Source: JAODBJ01 sp963782465 (GTDB lineage: Bacteria > Actinomycetota > Acidimicrobiia > IMCC26256 > PALSA-610). From it: a stretch of DNA of 64,000 nt. Every line of letters starts with the position of its first letter. Within the stretch, counting starts at the first letter, position 1. Below, in pieces: positions 28,829-37,676 of this stretch. The notes under the pieces are model-generated. The model saw nothing but the letters and a program-made list of their open reading frames with translations. It was not told where the DNA came from and searched no databases. The DNA lies in the NCBI GenBank assembly GCA_963782465.1, contig CAWAJR010000002.1, forward strand, positions 1 to 64,000, read 5' to 3'. Position numbers and translations under genes: made by a program.

Positions 28829-29875
28829 TCAACCAACGGTCGCTCGGGCCTCCTGCTCGGCGCGTAACTCGATCGCGATGTCGATGATCTGATCTTCCTG
28901 GCCACCCACGAGGCGGCGCTCGCCGCAGCGCAAGAGGATCTCCGCGCCGGAGACCCGATAGCGCTCAGCCGCGCGGTACGCGTGCCGCAGGAAGCTCGAG
29001 TAGACGCCTGCGTAGCCCATGATCAGGCTCATGCGGTCGAGGACGCACTCACCCGTCATCACGGGGCGCACCACGTCTTCGGCGACGTCGAAGATGGTGA
29101 GCGGGTCGATGCCCGAGCGGACCCCGAGCCGGTCGAGCACCGCGGCCAGCGCCTCGGTCGGGGTGTTGCCCGATCCCGCACCGAACGAGCGGGTACAGCC
29201 GTCGGCCTGAACCGCGCCGGCGCGTATGGCGAGCACGGTGTTGGCCACCCCGAGGGAGAGGTTCTGGTGCCCGTGGAAGCCCACCTGCGCGTCGTCACCC
29301 AGCTCGTCGACCAGCGCGGCGACCCGGTCGCTCACCTCGTCGAGGATCAGCGCGCCGGCGGAGTCGACGACGTAGACACACTCGCAGCCGGCGTCGGCCA
29401 TCACCCGCGCCTGGCCGGCGAGGACCTCGGGTGGCCGGGTATGGCTCATCATCAGGAAGCCGACGGTCTCGAGCCCGAGCTCACGGGCGATCGCGAAGTG
29501 TTGCCGGGCGATGTCGGCCTCCGTGCAGTGGGTGGCGATCCGTACGACCGACACGCCGATGTCGCGGCACGCCCGGATGTCGTCCATCGTCCCCACGCCG
29601 GGCAGCATCAGTGCCGCGATGCGCGAACGACCGGCCGCGGCCTCCACGGCGGCGCGCATCAGCTCCCGCTCGTCGACGGCGGAGAAGCCGTAGTTGTACG
29701 ACGAACCGGACAGGCCGTCGCCGTGGCTGACCTCCACGACGGGGACACCCGCCGCGGCCAGCCCGTCGACCACCCGGCGCACGTCGTCGACGGTGAAGCG
29801 GTGCTCCTTCGCGTGGGACCCGTCCCGGAGCGACGAGTCGGTGATCCGCACGTCGAGCTCGTCGGAGTACGGCAT
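28829..29875 (-). CDS. mhpE: 4-hydroxy-2-oxovalerate aldolase (HsaF/DmpG/MhpE type)
   Basis: Cleaves 4-hydroxy-2-oxovalerate into pyruvate and acetaldehyde. A 348-residue DRE-TIM-type metalloaldolase: DSSLRDGSHAKEHRF is the N-terminal catalytic motif (usually DTTLRDG), VGFHGHQNLSLGVANT carries the metal-binding HxH, and a C-terminal communication domain follows. It normally forms a channeling complex with the acylating acetaldehyde dehydrogenase, whose gene lies directly upstream with one base between stop and ATG. Order hydratase-dehydrogenase-aldolase matches hsaE-hsaG-hsaF of mycobacterial steroid loci. Confidence 0.93.
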   Translation of the reverse strand: MPYSDELDVRITDSSLRDGSHAKEHRFTVDDVRRVVDGLAAAGVPVVEVSHGDGLSGSSYNYGFSAVDERELMRAAVEAAAGRSRIAALMLPGVGTMDDIRACRDIGVSVVRIATHCTEADIARQHFAIARELGLETVGFLMMSHTRPPEVLAGQARVMADAGCECVYVVDSAGALILDEVSDRVAALVDELGDDAQVGFHGHQNLSLGVANTVLAIRAGAVQADGCTRSFGAGSGNTPTEALAAVLDRLGVRSGIDPLTIFDVAEDVVRPVMTGECVLDRMSLIMGYAGVYSSFLRHAYRAAERYRVSGAEILLRCGERRLVGGQEDQIIDIAIELRAEQEARATVG

Positions 29876-29876
29876 C

Positions 29877-30779
29877 TCACTTCTCCTGTGGGATCAGCGA
29901 CCGGGCGATCTCGTCGCCGACGCGCGCCGCGGCCGCGGTCATGATGTCGAGGTTGCCCGAGTAGGGCGGGAGGAAGTCGCCGGCGCCCTCGACCTCGACG
30001 AAGATGGCGACCCGACCCCGCCCGTCGGGGGTCATGTCGCGCTCGACCTGCGGCGGCGCGAGCAGCCGGTAGCCGGGCACGTACTCCTGCACTTCGGCCG
30101 CGACCTCGTCGATCGAGGCGGTGACGGCCTCCACGTCGGCGTCGGGCTCGAGGGAGCAGAAGATGGTGTCCCGCATGGTCAAGGGGGGTTCGGCGGGGTT
30201 GAGGATGATGATCGCCTTGCCGCGCTCGGCGCCTCCGAGCACCTCGACGGCGGCGGCGGTCGTCCGCGTGAACTCGTCGATGTTGTTCCGGGTCCCGGGC
30301 CCCGCCGACCGCGACGCGACGGTGGCGACGATCTCGGCGTAGGCGACCGGCGTCACCCGCGACACGGCGTGGACCATCGGGATGGTCGCCTGCCCTCCGC
30401 AGGTCACCAGGTTGACGTTGGGCTCGTCGAGGTGGCGGGTGAGGTTCACCGCCGGGATCACGTAGGGGCCGCGCGCCGCGGGGGTCAGGTCGACGGCCCG
30501 TATCCCCGCGTCCTCGTAACGGGGTGCGTTGCGTTCGTGCACGCGGGCGGAGGTCGCTTCGAAGACGATGTCGGGGGGTTCCGTCCTCGACAGCAGCCAG
30601 TCGACGCCCTCCGCCGATACGTCGAGACCGAGGTCGCGTGCTCGGCGCAAGCCTTCGCTGCCGGGATCGATGCCGACGACGTACCGCAGCTCGAGGGCAT
30701 CGGACCGGAGCAACTTGTACACCAGGTCGGTGCCGATGTTCCCCGACCCGACGACGGCAGCAGTTGGGCGCGCGCTCAC
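29877..30779 (-). CDS. mhpF: Acetaldehyde dehydrogenase, acylating (HsaG/DmpF/MhpF type)
   Basis: Oxidises acetaldehyde with CoA and NAD to acetyl-CoA. A 300-residue protein with Rossmann motif VVGSGNIGTDL, catalytic Cys in NLVTCGGQATIPMVHA and the conserved PYSGNLDIMTAAA near the end. The GTG at 30777-30779 is preferred over one five codons upstream because it has GAGG nine bases before it and matches the family N-terminus. It is coupled to the aldolase downstream. Confidence 0.93.
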   Translation of the reverse strand: MSARPTAAVVGSGNIGTDLVYKLLRSDALELRYVVGIDPGSEGLRRARDLGLDVSAEGVDWLLSRTEPPDIVFEATSARVHERNAPRYEDAGIRAVDLTPAARGPYVIPAVNLTRHLDEPNVNLVTCGGQATIPMVHAVSRVTPVAYAEIVATVASRSAGPGTRNNIDEFTRTTAAAVEVLGGAERGKAIIILNPAEPPLTMRDTIFCSLEPDADVEAVTASIDEVAAEVQEYVPGYRLLAPPQVERDMTPDGRGRVAIFVEVEGAGDFLPPYSGNLDIMTAAAARVGDEIARSLIPQEK

Positions 30780-30865
30780 GGCGTCGATCCTCACAACCGC
30801 GCCGGCGCGGCGCACCCGCCCGTACCGGAGAGCGGGACAGCCGGCCCCCCGGAGGTTCCCGACCG

Positions 30866-31711
30866 TCAGCCGTTCGCGGTGAACGCCGCCCGGACCGAGC
30901 CGAGACCACTGATGTGCGCGTGGTAGGTCGACCCGGGGCTGACGGGCACGAGCGGCCCGAGACTTCCCGAGAGCACGACCTCGCCGGCGCCGAGTGGCTC
31001 ACCCCGCTCGGCCACCGCGTTCGCCAGCCAGACGACCGCGTTCAGCGGGTGCCCGAGGCAGGCGGCACCGGTGCCGGAGCTCACGACCTCCCCGTCGACG
31101 GTGAGGGCCATCTCGCAGTCGCGCAGGTCTTCGATGTCGCGCAGCGAGCGAGGTGAACCACCGGTCACGAACAGCCCCGACGACGCGTTGTCGGCGACGG
31201 TGTCGAAGATCGTGATGTCCCAGCCGGCGATCCGGCTGTCGACCACCTCGATCGCGGGGAGGACGAACTCGACCGCCCGGATCACCTCCGGGCCGGTCAC
31301 GTCGCGGCGCGGCAGGTCCTCGCCCAGCACGAACGCCACCTCGGCCTCGACGCGCGGTTGGAGGAGCGCGCCGAACGGGATCGGCTCCGAATCGCCGTAG
31401 GCCATGTCGGCGAACAGCACGCCGAAGTCCGGGGTCGTCACCTGCATCTGCTGCTGCACCGCGGGCGACGTGAGGCCGATCTTGCGCCCCACGCGGCGCC
31501 GTCCCGCGGAACTGCGGGCGCGCACGATCTGCTGGACCTCGTAGCCGTCGTCGAGCGTGCCGTCGGGGAGGATCTCCCGGACCGGCCGGCAGGGCCGCCG
31601 CTGCCGGGCCGCGTCGAGGAGCCGCTGCGCCGCGGCCTCGTGCGCGGCACGCCGTTCGGGCCCCGCGTTCGCGGGTTCGCGGTCGGGGTCGCGGCCGTGA
31701 GGTCCGGGCAC
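30866..31711 (-). CDS. mhpD: 2-hydroxypenta-2,4-dienoate hydratase (HsaE/MhpD type)
   Basis: Adds water to 2-hydroxypenta-2,4-dienoate to give 4-hydroxy-2-oxovalerate. A 281-residue protein of the FAH-related hydratase/decarboxylase family, with KIGLTSPAVQQQM, PRVEAEVAFVLGEDL (metal-binding Glu pair), IEVVDSRIAGWDITIFD and the C-terminal GSTYHAHISGLGSV. The N-terminus is about 20 residues longer than usual and Arg/Ala-rich. The GTG start may therefore be slightly too early. It lies 6 bp after the hydrolase gene. Confidence 0.9.
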   Translation of the reverse strand: MPGPHGRDPDREPANAGPERRAAHEAAAQRLLDAARQRRPCRPVREILPDGTLDDGYEVQQIVRARSSAGRRRVGRKIGLTSPAVQQQMQVTTPDFGVLFADMAYGDSEPIPFGALLQPRVEAEVAFVLGEDLPRRDVTGPEVIRAVEFVLPAIEVVDSRIAGWDITIFDTVADNASSGLFVTGGSPRSLRDIEDLRDCEMALTVDGEVVSSGTGAACLGHPLNAVVWLANAVAERGEPLGAGEVVLSGSLGPLVPVSPGSTYHAHISGLGSVRAAFTANG

Positions 31712-31717
31712 GCAGCG

Positions 31718-32580
31718 CTACCCGTGGTCGCGGAGAAGGAACGGCAGCACGACGCTCTCGAACTCGTCCTTGCGCTCGATCATCGCCCAGTGCCCACAGT
31801 CGGGGAACACGTGCAGCTCGCACCGGGGGATGAGCCGCAACGGGGCGATCGCGCCGTCGAGGGGCGTGACACGATCGTCGCGACCCCAGGTGAGCAGGGT
31901 CGGCGCCTGGATCCGGCCGAGCATCCCGAGCATGTCCGGGTTGCCGAGCATGAGCGGGCGGATCAGGTCGAGCATTTCCTTGCTGTAGATCGTGCGGATC
32001 GCCGCGAGGGCATTCGGGTCGCGCGCCGCCGCCCACCGGGTTTCGACGAACTCCTCGGTGAGCACGGCAGGGTCGAACACCATCGACCGCATCCACTCGA
32101 CGAGCCGCTCGCGGGTCGGGTCCTCGACGAAGGCCACGACCCGGATGATCCCCTCCGTGGGCAGCGGGCTGAAGAACGGCACCCCGACGCCTCCGAGCGT
32201 CACCAGCCGGCTCACCCGTTCCGGGTTGCTCGCGGCGAGGCGGGCCACGATCCCGCCACCGAGGGAGTTGCCGAGCATCGCCACCCGGTCGATCCCGAGC
32301 CCGTCGAGGAACGCCAACACCGCCTTCTCCGCGTGCAGGACCGGGCTTCCGTCGACGGGGTGGCTCCGGCCGAACCCCGGGAGGTCGAGCACGAGCGACC
32401 GGAAATGGCGCGCGAAGCGCGGGAGGTTGCCGCTGAAGTTCGCCCAGCCACTCACGCCGGGCCCGGAACCGTGCAGGAGCAGCAGCGGGGCCCTTCGCCG
32501 GCCTCGTGGTAGTGCAGCTCGCCGTCGGCGGTGGCGAGCGTCCTGCTCGTCCCGTCAGCAGTGAGATCGGTGATCGTCAT
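31718..32580 (-). CDS. Meta-cleavage product C-C hydrolase (HsaD/BphD type; frame break near 32486-32492)
   Basis: Hydrolyses the C-C bond of the ring-cleaved product, releasing 2-hydroxypentadienoate. An alpha/beta-hydrolase with nucleophile GNSLGGG, late Asp in WGRDDRVTPLDG and catalytic His in FPDCGHWAMIER, in the HsaD arrangement. The ATG at 32578-32580 starts a frame (MTITDLTADGTSRTL) that breaks in the run GGGCCCC. Restoring one base continues into LLLLHGSGPGVSGWANFSG and gives 287 residues, the usual length. The oxyanion loop HGSGPG is thus split by the break. Confidence 0.87.
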
Positions 32581-32634
32581 CGATGTCCTCCCGGCGGCAG
32601 CCTGGGTGGTGGTTGCCGGGCCGGCCGCAGCGGG

Positions 32635-33809
32635 TCAGAAGGTGACGGCGGCCGGGCCGGAGGGTTTCTGTCCCATCAGCATCCCCGCGGCGTCGTCGTA
32701 GACCGGCCCGGCGACGAACACGGCGTGGTTCATGCCGGCGTGCATCGCGCGCCAGTACCGCTGGACGGGTTTGTCGAGCCGGACCGCGTTGCCCCCGCAA
32801 CAGGTGAAGGCGCGGTCCGCCGCGTCGACCGCCCGCCAGGCGAGGGACACCTGGTCGCGCCGCATGGCGACCCGGTCGGCCATCGTGACCTCGTGCCCGG
32901 CGGCAAGCCGCTCGTAGAGCTCGCCGACGTCGTAGAGCAGCTGCGCGCGGCCCCTCGCAGCTCGGCCGCGGCCTCACCGAGGGTGCGGCGGGTGTGCGGA
33001 TCGCTCACCTGGGCCACGCCCACCGCGTTGACCCGACTGCGCTGGTACTCCAGAGCGTGCTCGAGGACGCCCTCGGCGATCCCGAGCAGGCCGGCAGCGA
33101 CGGAACACGGGAAGATCGTCGACCACGGCATGCGGTAGAGCGGCTGCGTACGGCCCGACTCGGCCGCCGCCCGGCCGTCCATCACCTTGACCGCGTCGAT
33201 GGCCCGGTAGGAGGGCACGAAGGCCCCGCGCACGACGACGTCCTTGCTGCCGGTGCCCTCGAGGCCCATGACGTGCCAGGAGTCGGGATCGATCTCGTAG
33301 TCGGCGCGAGGCAACATCACGTGGAGCATGAACGGCACGCCGCCAGTCCCGCCACCCGGCACCGACGCGCCGAGGACGACCCAGTCGCACAGGTCGGTGC
33401 CGGAGGAAAAGCTCCACCGGCCCTCCACCGTGTAGCCACCATCGACCGGCGTGGCCGTACCCATCGGGGCGTACGGCGAGGCGATCCACGTGTCGGGGTC
33501 GTCGCCCCAGACCTCCGACTGGAGCCGCTCGTCGGAGAGGGCAAGCTCCCAGGGGTGGACACCGACCACACCTGCGACCCACCCGGCCGACGGGCACGAA
33601 TGGCCCACCTCCATCACCGCGGCCAGGAAGTCGCGGGGGTCGGCCTCGTACCCTCCGAAGTCGGCCGGTTGGAGCATCCGGACGATGCCGATGTCCTTCA
33701 GACGCTTCGCGACGTCGTCGGGGAGCCGCCCGAGCTCATCGGCGGCCGCCGATCGATCCGCGAGCTCTCCGCGCGCCGCCTCGAGCCTCTTGAACACGTC
33801 GTGGCCCAC
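32635..33809 (-). CDS. Flavin-dependent aromatic monooxygenase, HsaA-like (frame break near 32950)
   Basis: Acyl-CoA dehydrogenase-fold oxygenase of the group D flavin type, which hydroxylates a phenol to a catechol using reduced flavin from a partner reductase. The N-terminal frame has ADFGGYEADPRDF, SAGWVAGVVGVHPWEL, ASPYAPMGTATPVDGGYTV and SSGTDLCDWVVLG, closely similar in pattern to HsaA. The C-terminal frame continues CCGGNAVRLDKPVQRYWRA. One base restored in GCCGCGCGC joins them into 391 residues. The GTG start has a GGGAGG site. It is the first gene of the run. No HsaB-like flavin reductase is present in the window. Confidence 0.86.
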
Positions 33810-33830
33810 GGTCCTGCACCTCCCGGATGC

Positions 33831-33867
33831 GTCCTCGGGCCCGTCGCGCCGCGCGGCGTGCGAGGAC
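33831..33867. promoter_or_regulatory. Nested inverted repeat in the divergent sulfatase/monooxygenase promoter
   Basis: The 161-bp gap between two divergent starts contains GTCCTCG at 33831-33837 matched by its complement CGAGGAC at 33861-33867. Between them is a perfect 12-bp palindrome, CGCCGCGCGGCG at 33847-33858. It may be an operator for the IclR protein or simply a GC-rich hairpin in the leader. Confidence 0.33.
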
Positions 33868-33970
33868 CCGCGTCGACTGTACGAGCGGAGCGTCCCCTGC
33901 GCTCGATGCGCTCTCACCCAGTGGAATCCGGGCGGGCGCACAAGGCGAGAACACGCAAGACTGTGCGCTC

Positions 33971-36249
33971 GTGAGCGACGCCCAGCACGACACCGGCTTC
34001 GGCGGCACGATCGGGCGCACGCTCGCGGACTCCGAGCCGTGGTGGCCCGATCCGGTGCATCCGGAGGCCCACGCGCCGAACGTCATCGTGATCCTGTTCG
34101 ACGACCTCGGGTTCTCCCACTTCGGCTGCTACGGGTCCGACCTCCCCACGCCGAACATCGATCGGCTGGCTGCCGGCGGGCTGCGCTTCAGCAACTTTCA
34201 TGTCACGCCGCTGTGCTCGCCCACGCGCGCCGCGCTTCTCACCGGCCGGAACCACCACACCGTCGGTATGCGGGCGATCTCCAACTTCAACACCGGCTTC
34301 CCCCACATGCGAGGTCGGATCAGCGAGCAGGCCGCCACGATGGCCGAGGTGCTCCGCGGGGCCGGCTACACGACGTTCATGGTGGGCAAATGGCACCTGT
34401 GCCCGATGGACGAAGCATCCGCGGCCGGCCCGTACGACGCCTGGCCGCTCCAGCGGGGCTTCGACCGCTTCTACGGTTTCCTCGACGGCGAAACCGACCA
34501 GTTCACGCCCGACCTCATGTACGACAACCACCGGGTCGACCCTCCACGCACGCCCGAGAACGGCTACCACCTCACCGAGGACCTGGTCGACAAGACACTC
34601 GAGTTCGTGAACGACTCGGTATCGATCAGGCCGGATCGACCGTTCTTCACGTACCTCGCCCTGGGCGCGACCCACGCCCCGCACCAGGCGCCGGCCGAGT
34701 ACCTCGCCCGCCACCGGGGTCGCTACGACGACGGCTGGGACGAGGCGCGACGCCGCTGGTTCGCCCGCCAGCAAGCGCTGGGCGTCGTCCCACCCGGAAC
34801 CGACCTCGCGCCCCGCAACCCGGGCGTCGAACCGTGGGACGAGCTGCCCGAGGCGCAGCGTCGCCTGGCGGCTCGCCTCCAGGAGGCGTTCGCCGCCTTC
34901 CTCGAGCACGCCGACGACCAGATCGGGCGACTCGTCGACGGCCTGGCGCGGATGGAGTTGCTCGACGACACCGTCCTCGTCGTGTGCTCCGACAACGGCG
35001 CCAGCCGCGAAGGCGGCCCCTTCGGTGTGCTCCACGAGATGAAGTTCTTCAACTTCCTCCTCGAGACGCCGGAGGACGCGCTCGGGCGCCTCGACGAGAT
35101 CGGTGGGCCCCGCAGCCACGCCAATTACCCCTGGGGTTGGCGCAGGCCGGGAACACGCCGTATCGCTGGTACAAGTCGAACACGCACGAAGGCGGCGTCC
35201 ACGTGCCGTGCATCGTGCATTGGCCGAACGGGATCGACGACACCGGCGGCATCCGCCACCAGTTCCACTACGTCACCGACATCGCCCCCACGATCTACGA
35301 ACTGGTCGGCGTCGAAGCGCCCGACACCTACCGGGGTGTCGCGCAGCTCCCACTCTCCGGCACGTCGATGGCCTACACCTTCGATCCCGCCGCCGCGGGT
35401 TCCCCGAGCCGGCACTCGGTGCAGTACTTCGAGATGGTGGGCCATCGGGGGATGTACGTCGACGGCTGGAAAGCGGTCACGCGCCACGCGGAGGGCACCT
35501 CCTTCGACGACGACGTGTGGGAGCTCTACGACCTCACCGCCGACCCGTCGGAGTGCCACGACCTCGCCGCCGAGCAGCCCGAACGGCTGCGCGCGCTCGT
35601 CGCGCGGTGGTGGGAAGAGGCCGAGGCCAACGGGGTACTCCCCCTCGACGACCGCATGATCAAACTGTTCGGCGCCCGCTTCGCCGAGCACACCCCCCAC
35701 CGACCGGACCGGCGCTACCGGTACCGCCCACCCATGTCGTACCTCCCGGCGCAGGCATCGGCTTCGATCGGGGGCCGCAGCTGGGACCTCGACGCCAGAG
35801 TCGACCGGGCGGCCGGCGAGGGCGGGGTGCTCTATGCCCTCGGCAACGGCAACGCCGGGCTGTCGGTGTTCGTGCAGGACGATCGGCTGGTCTTCGACTA
35901 CAACGCCTTCGGGGAGCACACGGTGGTCGAATCGAAGGAGCCGCTGCCCGTCGGGCCCTGCGTGCTCGGGGTGCGGTTCCGCCGCACCGGGAACGGCGCG
36001 ACCGCCACGATCGTCGTCGACGACCACCCGGCCGGCTCGGCCGAGATCCCGTTCGCCATGCGGGTGATCTCGAGCGTCGGCAGCAGTGTGGGCTACGACC
36101 ACGGCATGGCGGTCAGCGACCGCTACGACAGCCCGTTCCGGTTCGAAGGGGTGCTGTCTTCCGTCGAGATCGAACTGTTGCGCCAGTCCCGGCAGCAAGA
36201 CCGCGACGTCGCGGCCGCCGAAGGCCGATCGGCAATGGGCCGGCAGTGA
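33971..36249 (+). CDS. Second arylsulfatase, cytoplasmic S1 type (frame break near 35141)
   Basis: Paralogue of the sulfatase at 25601, transcribed divergently from the meta-cleavage run. The first frame has ILFDDLGFSHFGCYGSD (Asp44, Asp45), the formylglycine motif CSPTRAALLTGR with Cys82, and VVCSDNGASREGGP. The second frame continues NTPYRWYKSNTHEGG to a beta-rich C-terminal domain. Adding one G after TTGG gives 759 residues, exactly the length of its paralogue. GTG start at 33971, no signal peptide. Two related sulfatases probably act on different sulfated substrates or ring positions. Confidence 0.87.
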
Positions 36250-36260
36250 CCGCCCGCGCT

Positions 36261-36536
36261 TCAGCGCGCCGGCACCGCCAGCACCAGGTCGATGTACTCC
36301 CACGTGGGCTTCATGCCGGCAGGGAGGTTCGGAGCGATGTGATCGTCGAACCAGGCCTGGTGAGCCTCGCGTGATTCCCAAACCTCGATGACGCGATAGC
36401 CGCTGCTCGACGCGCCGCTGGCGTGGGTCACGAACCCAGGCGCCTTTTCGATCGCGTCCACCACACCGGCCGCGCGCATCCCGTCGATGAAACTGGCGTC
36501 AGCGCCGGGAATCTCGGTTGTCATGATGACTGCCAC
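36261..36536 (-). CDS. Small protein, probable dimeric alpha-beta barrel (ABM-like)
   Basis: A 91-residue protein with the pattern of antibiotic-biosynthesis-monooxygenase-like domains: short strands, a helix (FIDGMRAAGVVDAIEKAPGF), then GYRVIEVWESREAHQAWFDD, the typical strand-helix signature. No cofactor residues can be assigned. Fourth and last of four similar-sized genes on this strand, 21 bp after the third, so probably one transcript. It converges on the second sulfatase with an 11-bp gap. Confidence 0.65.
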   Translation of the reverse strand: MAVIMTTEIPGADASFIDGMRAAGVVDAIEKAPGFVTHASGASSSGYRVIEVWESREAHQAWFDDHIAPNLPAGMKPTWEYIDLVLAVPAR

Positions 36537-36557
36537 TTCAGATCTCCTCGTCGTGTC

Positions 36558-36869
36558 TCATCCTGCGTCGGTCCACTCTTCGACCTCGATGAGGTCCGTG
36601 AATTCGGGCGGGCCTTCGAAGATGTCGGCCATGGTCGCTCGGGCACGTTGCAGCGCTTCCTCGCGCCGCGGGTCGCCCTCGCGGGCGCGGGCCTTCTCCT
36701 CGCTCTCGAACACGACCAGCGTGTACACCCACCGGGGATCCTTCTGATCGCGCATCATGAGCGATCGAACCAGTCCCGATCCCGGCTGCTCCGCGGCCCG
36801 GATCTGCTCCATCAACTTCGCCGCGTCCTCGCCCGGCTTCAGTCGCATCTTGATGAGCTGCGCCCACAT
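36558..36869 (-). CDS. Small protein, probable dimeric alpha-beta barrel (ABM-like)
   Basis: A 103-residue protein, ATG at 36867-36869. The segment LIKMRLKPGEDAAKLMEQI followed by WVYTLVVFESEEKARAREGD is the beta-alpha-beta pattern of ABM/ferredoxin-like dimers. It differs from its neighbours in sequence, so it is a diverged relative rather than a recent duplicate. Third in the row of four, 20 bp from both neighbours. Function unknown. Confidence 0.65.
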   Translation of the reverse strand: MWAQLIKMRLKPGEDAAKLMEQIRAAEQPGSGLVRSLMMRDQKDPRWVYTLVVFESEEKARAREGDPRREEALQRARATMADIFEGPPEFTDLIEVEEWTDAG

Positions 36870-36889
36870 GTTCTTGCCCTCCTCAGATG

Positions 36890-37240
36890 TCAGATCTTGT
36901 TGATGTCGAAGTCGAGCACCAGCTCGGGAGCGCTGAACACCGGTTCCGAAGCGATCCCATGGACCTGGCGGATGAGGTCGCGGAACCAGCGATCGAAGGG
37001 CTCGGTCGAGGTCCGCAGCATCGTGAACGCGGCGGCGACGTCGTCGGCCTCCACGTACACCACGGCGACATCACCGGCCGGCGCGTGCTGGATCCAGACC
37101 GTTTCCCTGACGATGCCCGCACGGCGCCGCGCGTCCTCGAACGCCTCCTTGCGCGCACCCGTCCAGCACGACGCCAGCGCGCTCCGGTTCGCTTCGCTCT
37201 GGCCGGGCAGCACGGGAACGGTGAAGGCAACTGACTGCAT
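36890..37240 (-). CDS. Small protein, ferredoxin-like alpha-beta fold
   Basis: A 116-residue protein, ATG at 37238-37240. It starts with a strand (SVAFTVPVLPGQ), then a helix rich in Arg/Glu (RKEAFEDARRRAGIVRETVW), a strand DVAVVYVEADDV and a C-terminal helix. This is consistent with a dimeric alpha-beta barrel of the DUF6176/ABM type. Second in the row of four. I cannot name a substrate or a cofactor. Confidence 0.62.
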   Translation of the reverse strand: MQSVAFTVPVLPGQSEANRSALASCWTGARKEAFEDARRRAGIVRETVWIQHAPAGDVAVVYVEADDVAAAFTMLRTSTEPFDRWFRDLIRQVHGIASEPVFSAPELVLDFDINKI

Positions 37241-37303
37241 GCGATCGATCGGTGTGAATCAGCCGGTCGCGCGGCGCGCCTCGCCGGCCGGCGGTTCGGT
37301 TCT

Positions 37304-37615
37304 TCAGGCCGGCTGGACCGCACCGGCGAGCGCGGCCGCAACCTCGCCGAAGGTCGCCATCGCGGTGTGCGGATCGACCACCGGCATGATCTCGACGTCC
37401 ATGAACGGCGTGAACGGGTTCTCGGCCACGATCCGGTGCAACTCGGTCGAGTCGTCGATGTCCCCGAGCAGCAAACCGCCGCCGATCGCGAAGAACTCGA
37501 GTGTCGAGACCCGCTTCGAATACCTCTCGACCCACTCGCCGAGTGCTTCCATCAGCATCGGGAGCGCCTCGGGGGGCGCCGGGTCCCTCGGACGGTAGAT
37601 GATTGCGACTCGCAT
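37304..37615 (-). CDS. Small protein, muconolactone isomerase/DUF3303-like alpha-beta fold
   Basis: A 103-residue protein beginning MRVAIIYRPRDPAPPEALPM, with a strand-helix-strand layout (LEFFAIGGGLLLGDIDDSTE, then IVAENPFTPFMDVEIMPVVD). The closing segment is the strand typical of DUF3303 and muconolactone isomerase-like proteins. The ATG at 37613-37615 is used because the longer upstream frame lacks domain character and GGAGAGG precedes this ATG. First of the four small genes, 61 bp downstream of the LuxR-type regulator. Confidence 0.65.
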   Translation of the reverse strand: MRVAIIYRPRDPAPPEALPMLMEALGEWVERYSKRVSTLEFFAIGGGLLLGDIDDSTELHRIVAENPFTPFMDVEIMPVVDPHTAMATFGEVAAALAGAVQPA

Positions 37616-37676
37616 GCCCTCTCCTCCACTGCTCGAACCGACCGGCTCATTGTGTTGACGGCGGGGGGCGAAGACA

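Noticed and set aside
18178..36249. A complete steroid degradation cluster
   Set aside because: Ring-opening genes such as KstD and KshA, and the flavin reductase HsaB, are absent here; only the meta-cleavage part is supported, so steroid versus other phenolic substrate is left open.
36261..37615. A flavin reductase partner (HsaB) among the small genes near the monooxygenase
   Set aside because: All four are 91-116 residues with barrel-type patterns, too short and lacking flavin reductase motifs.
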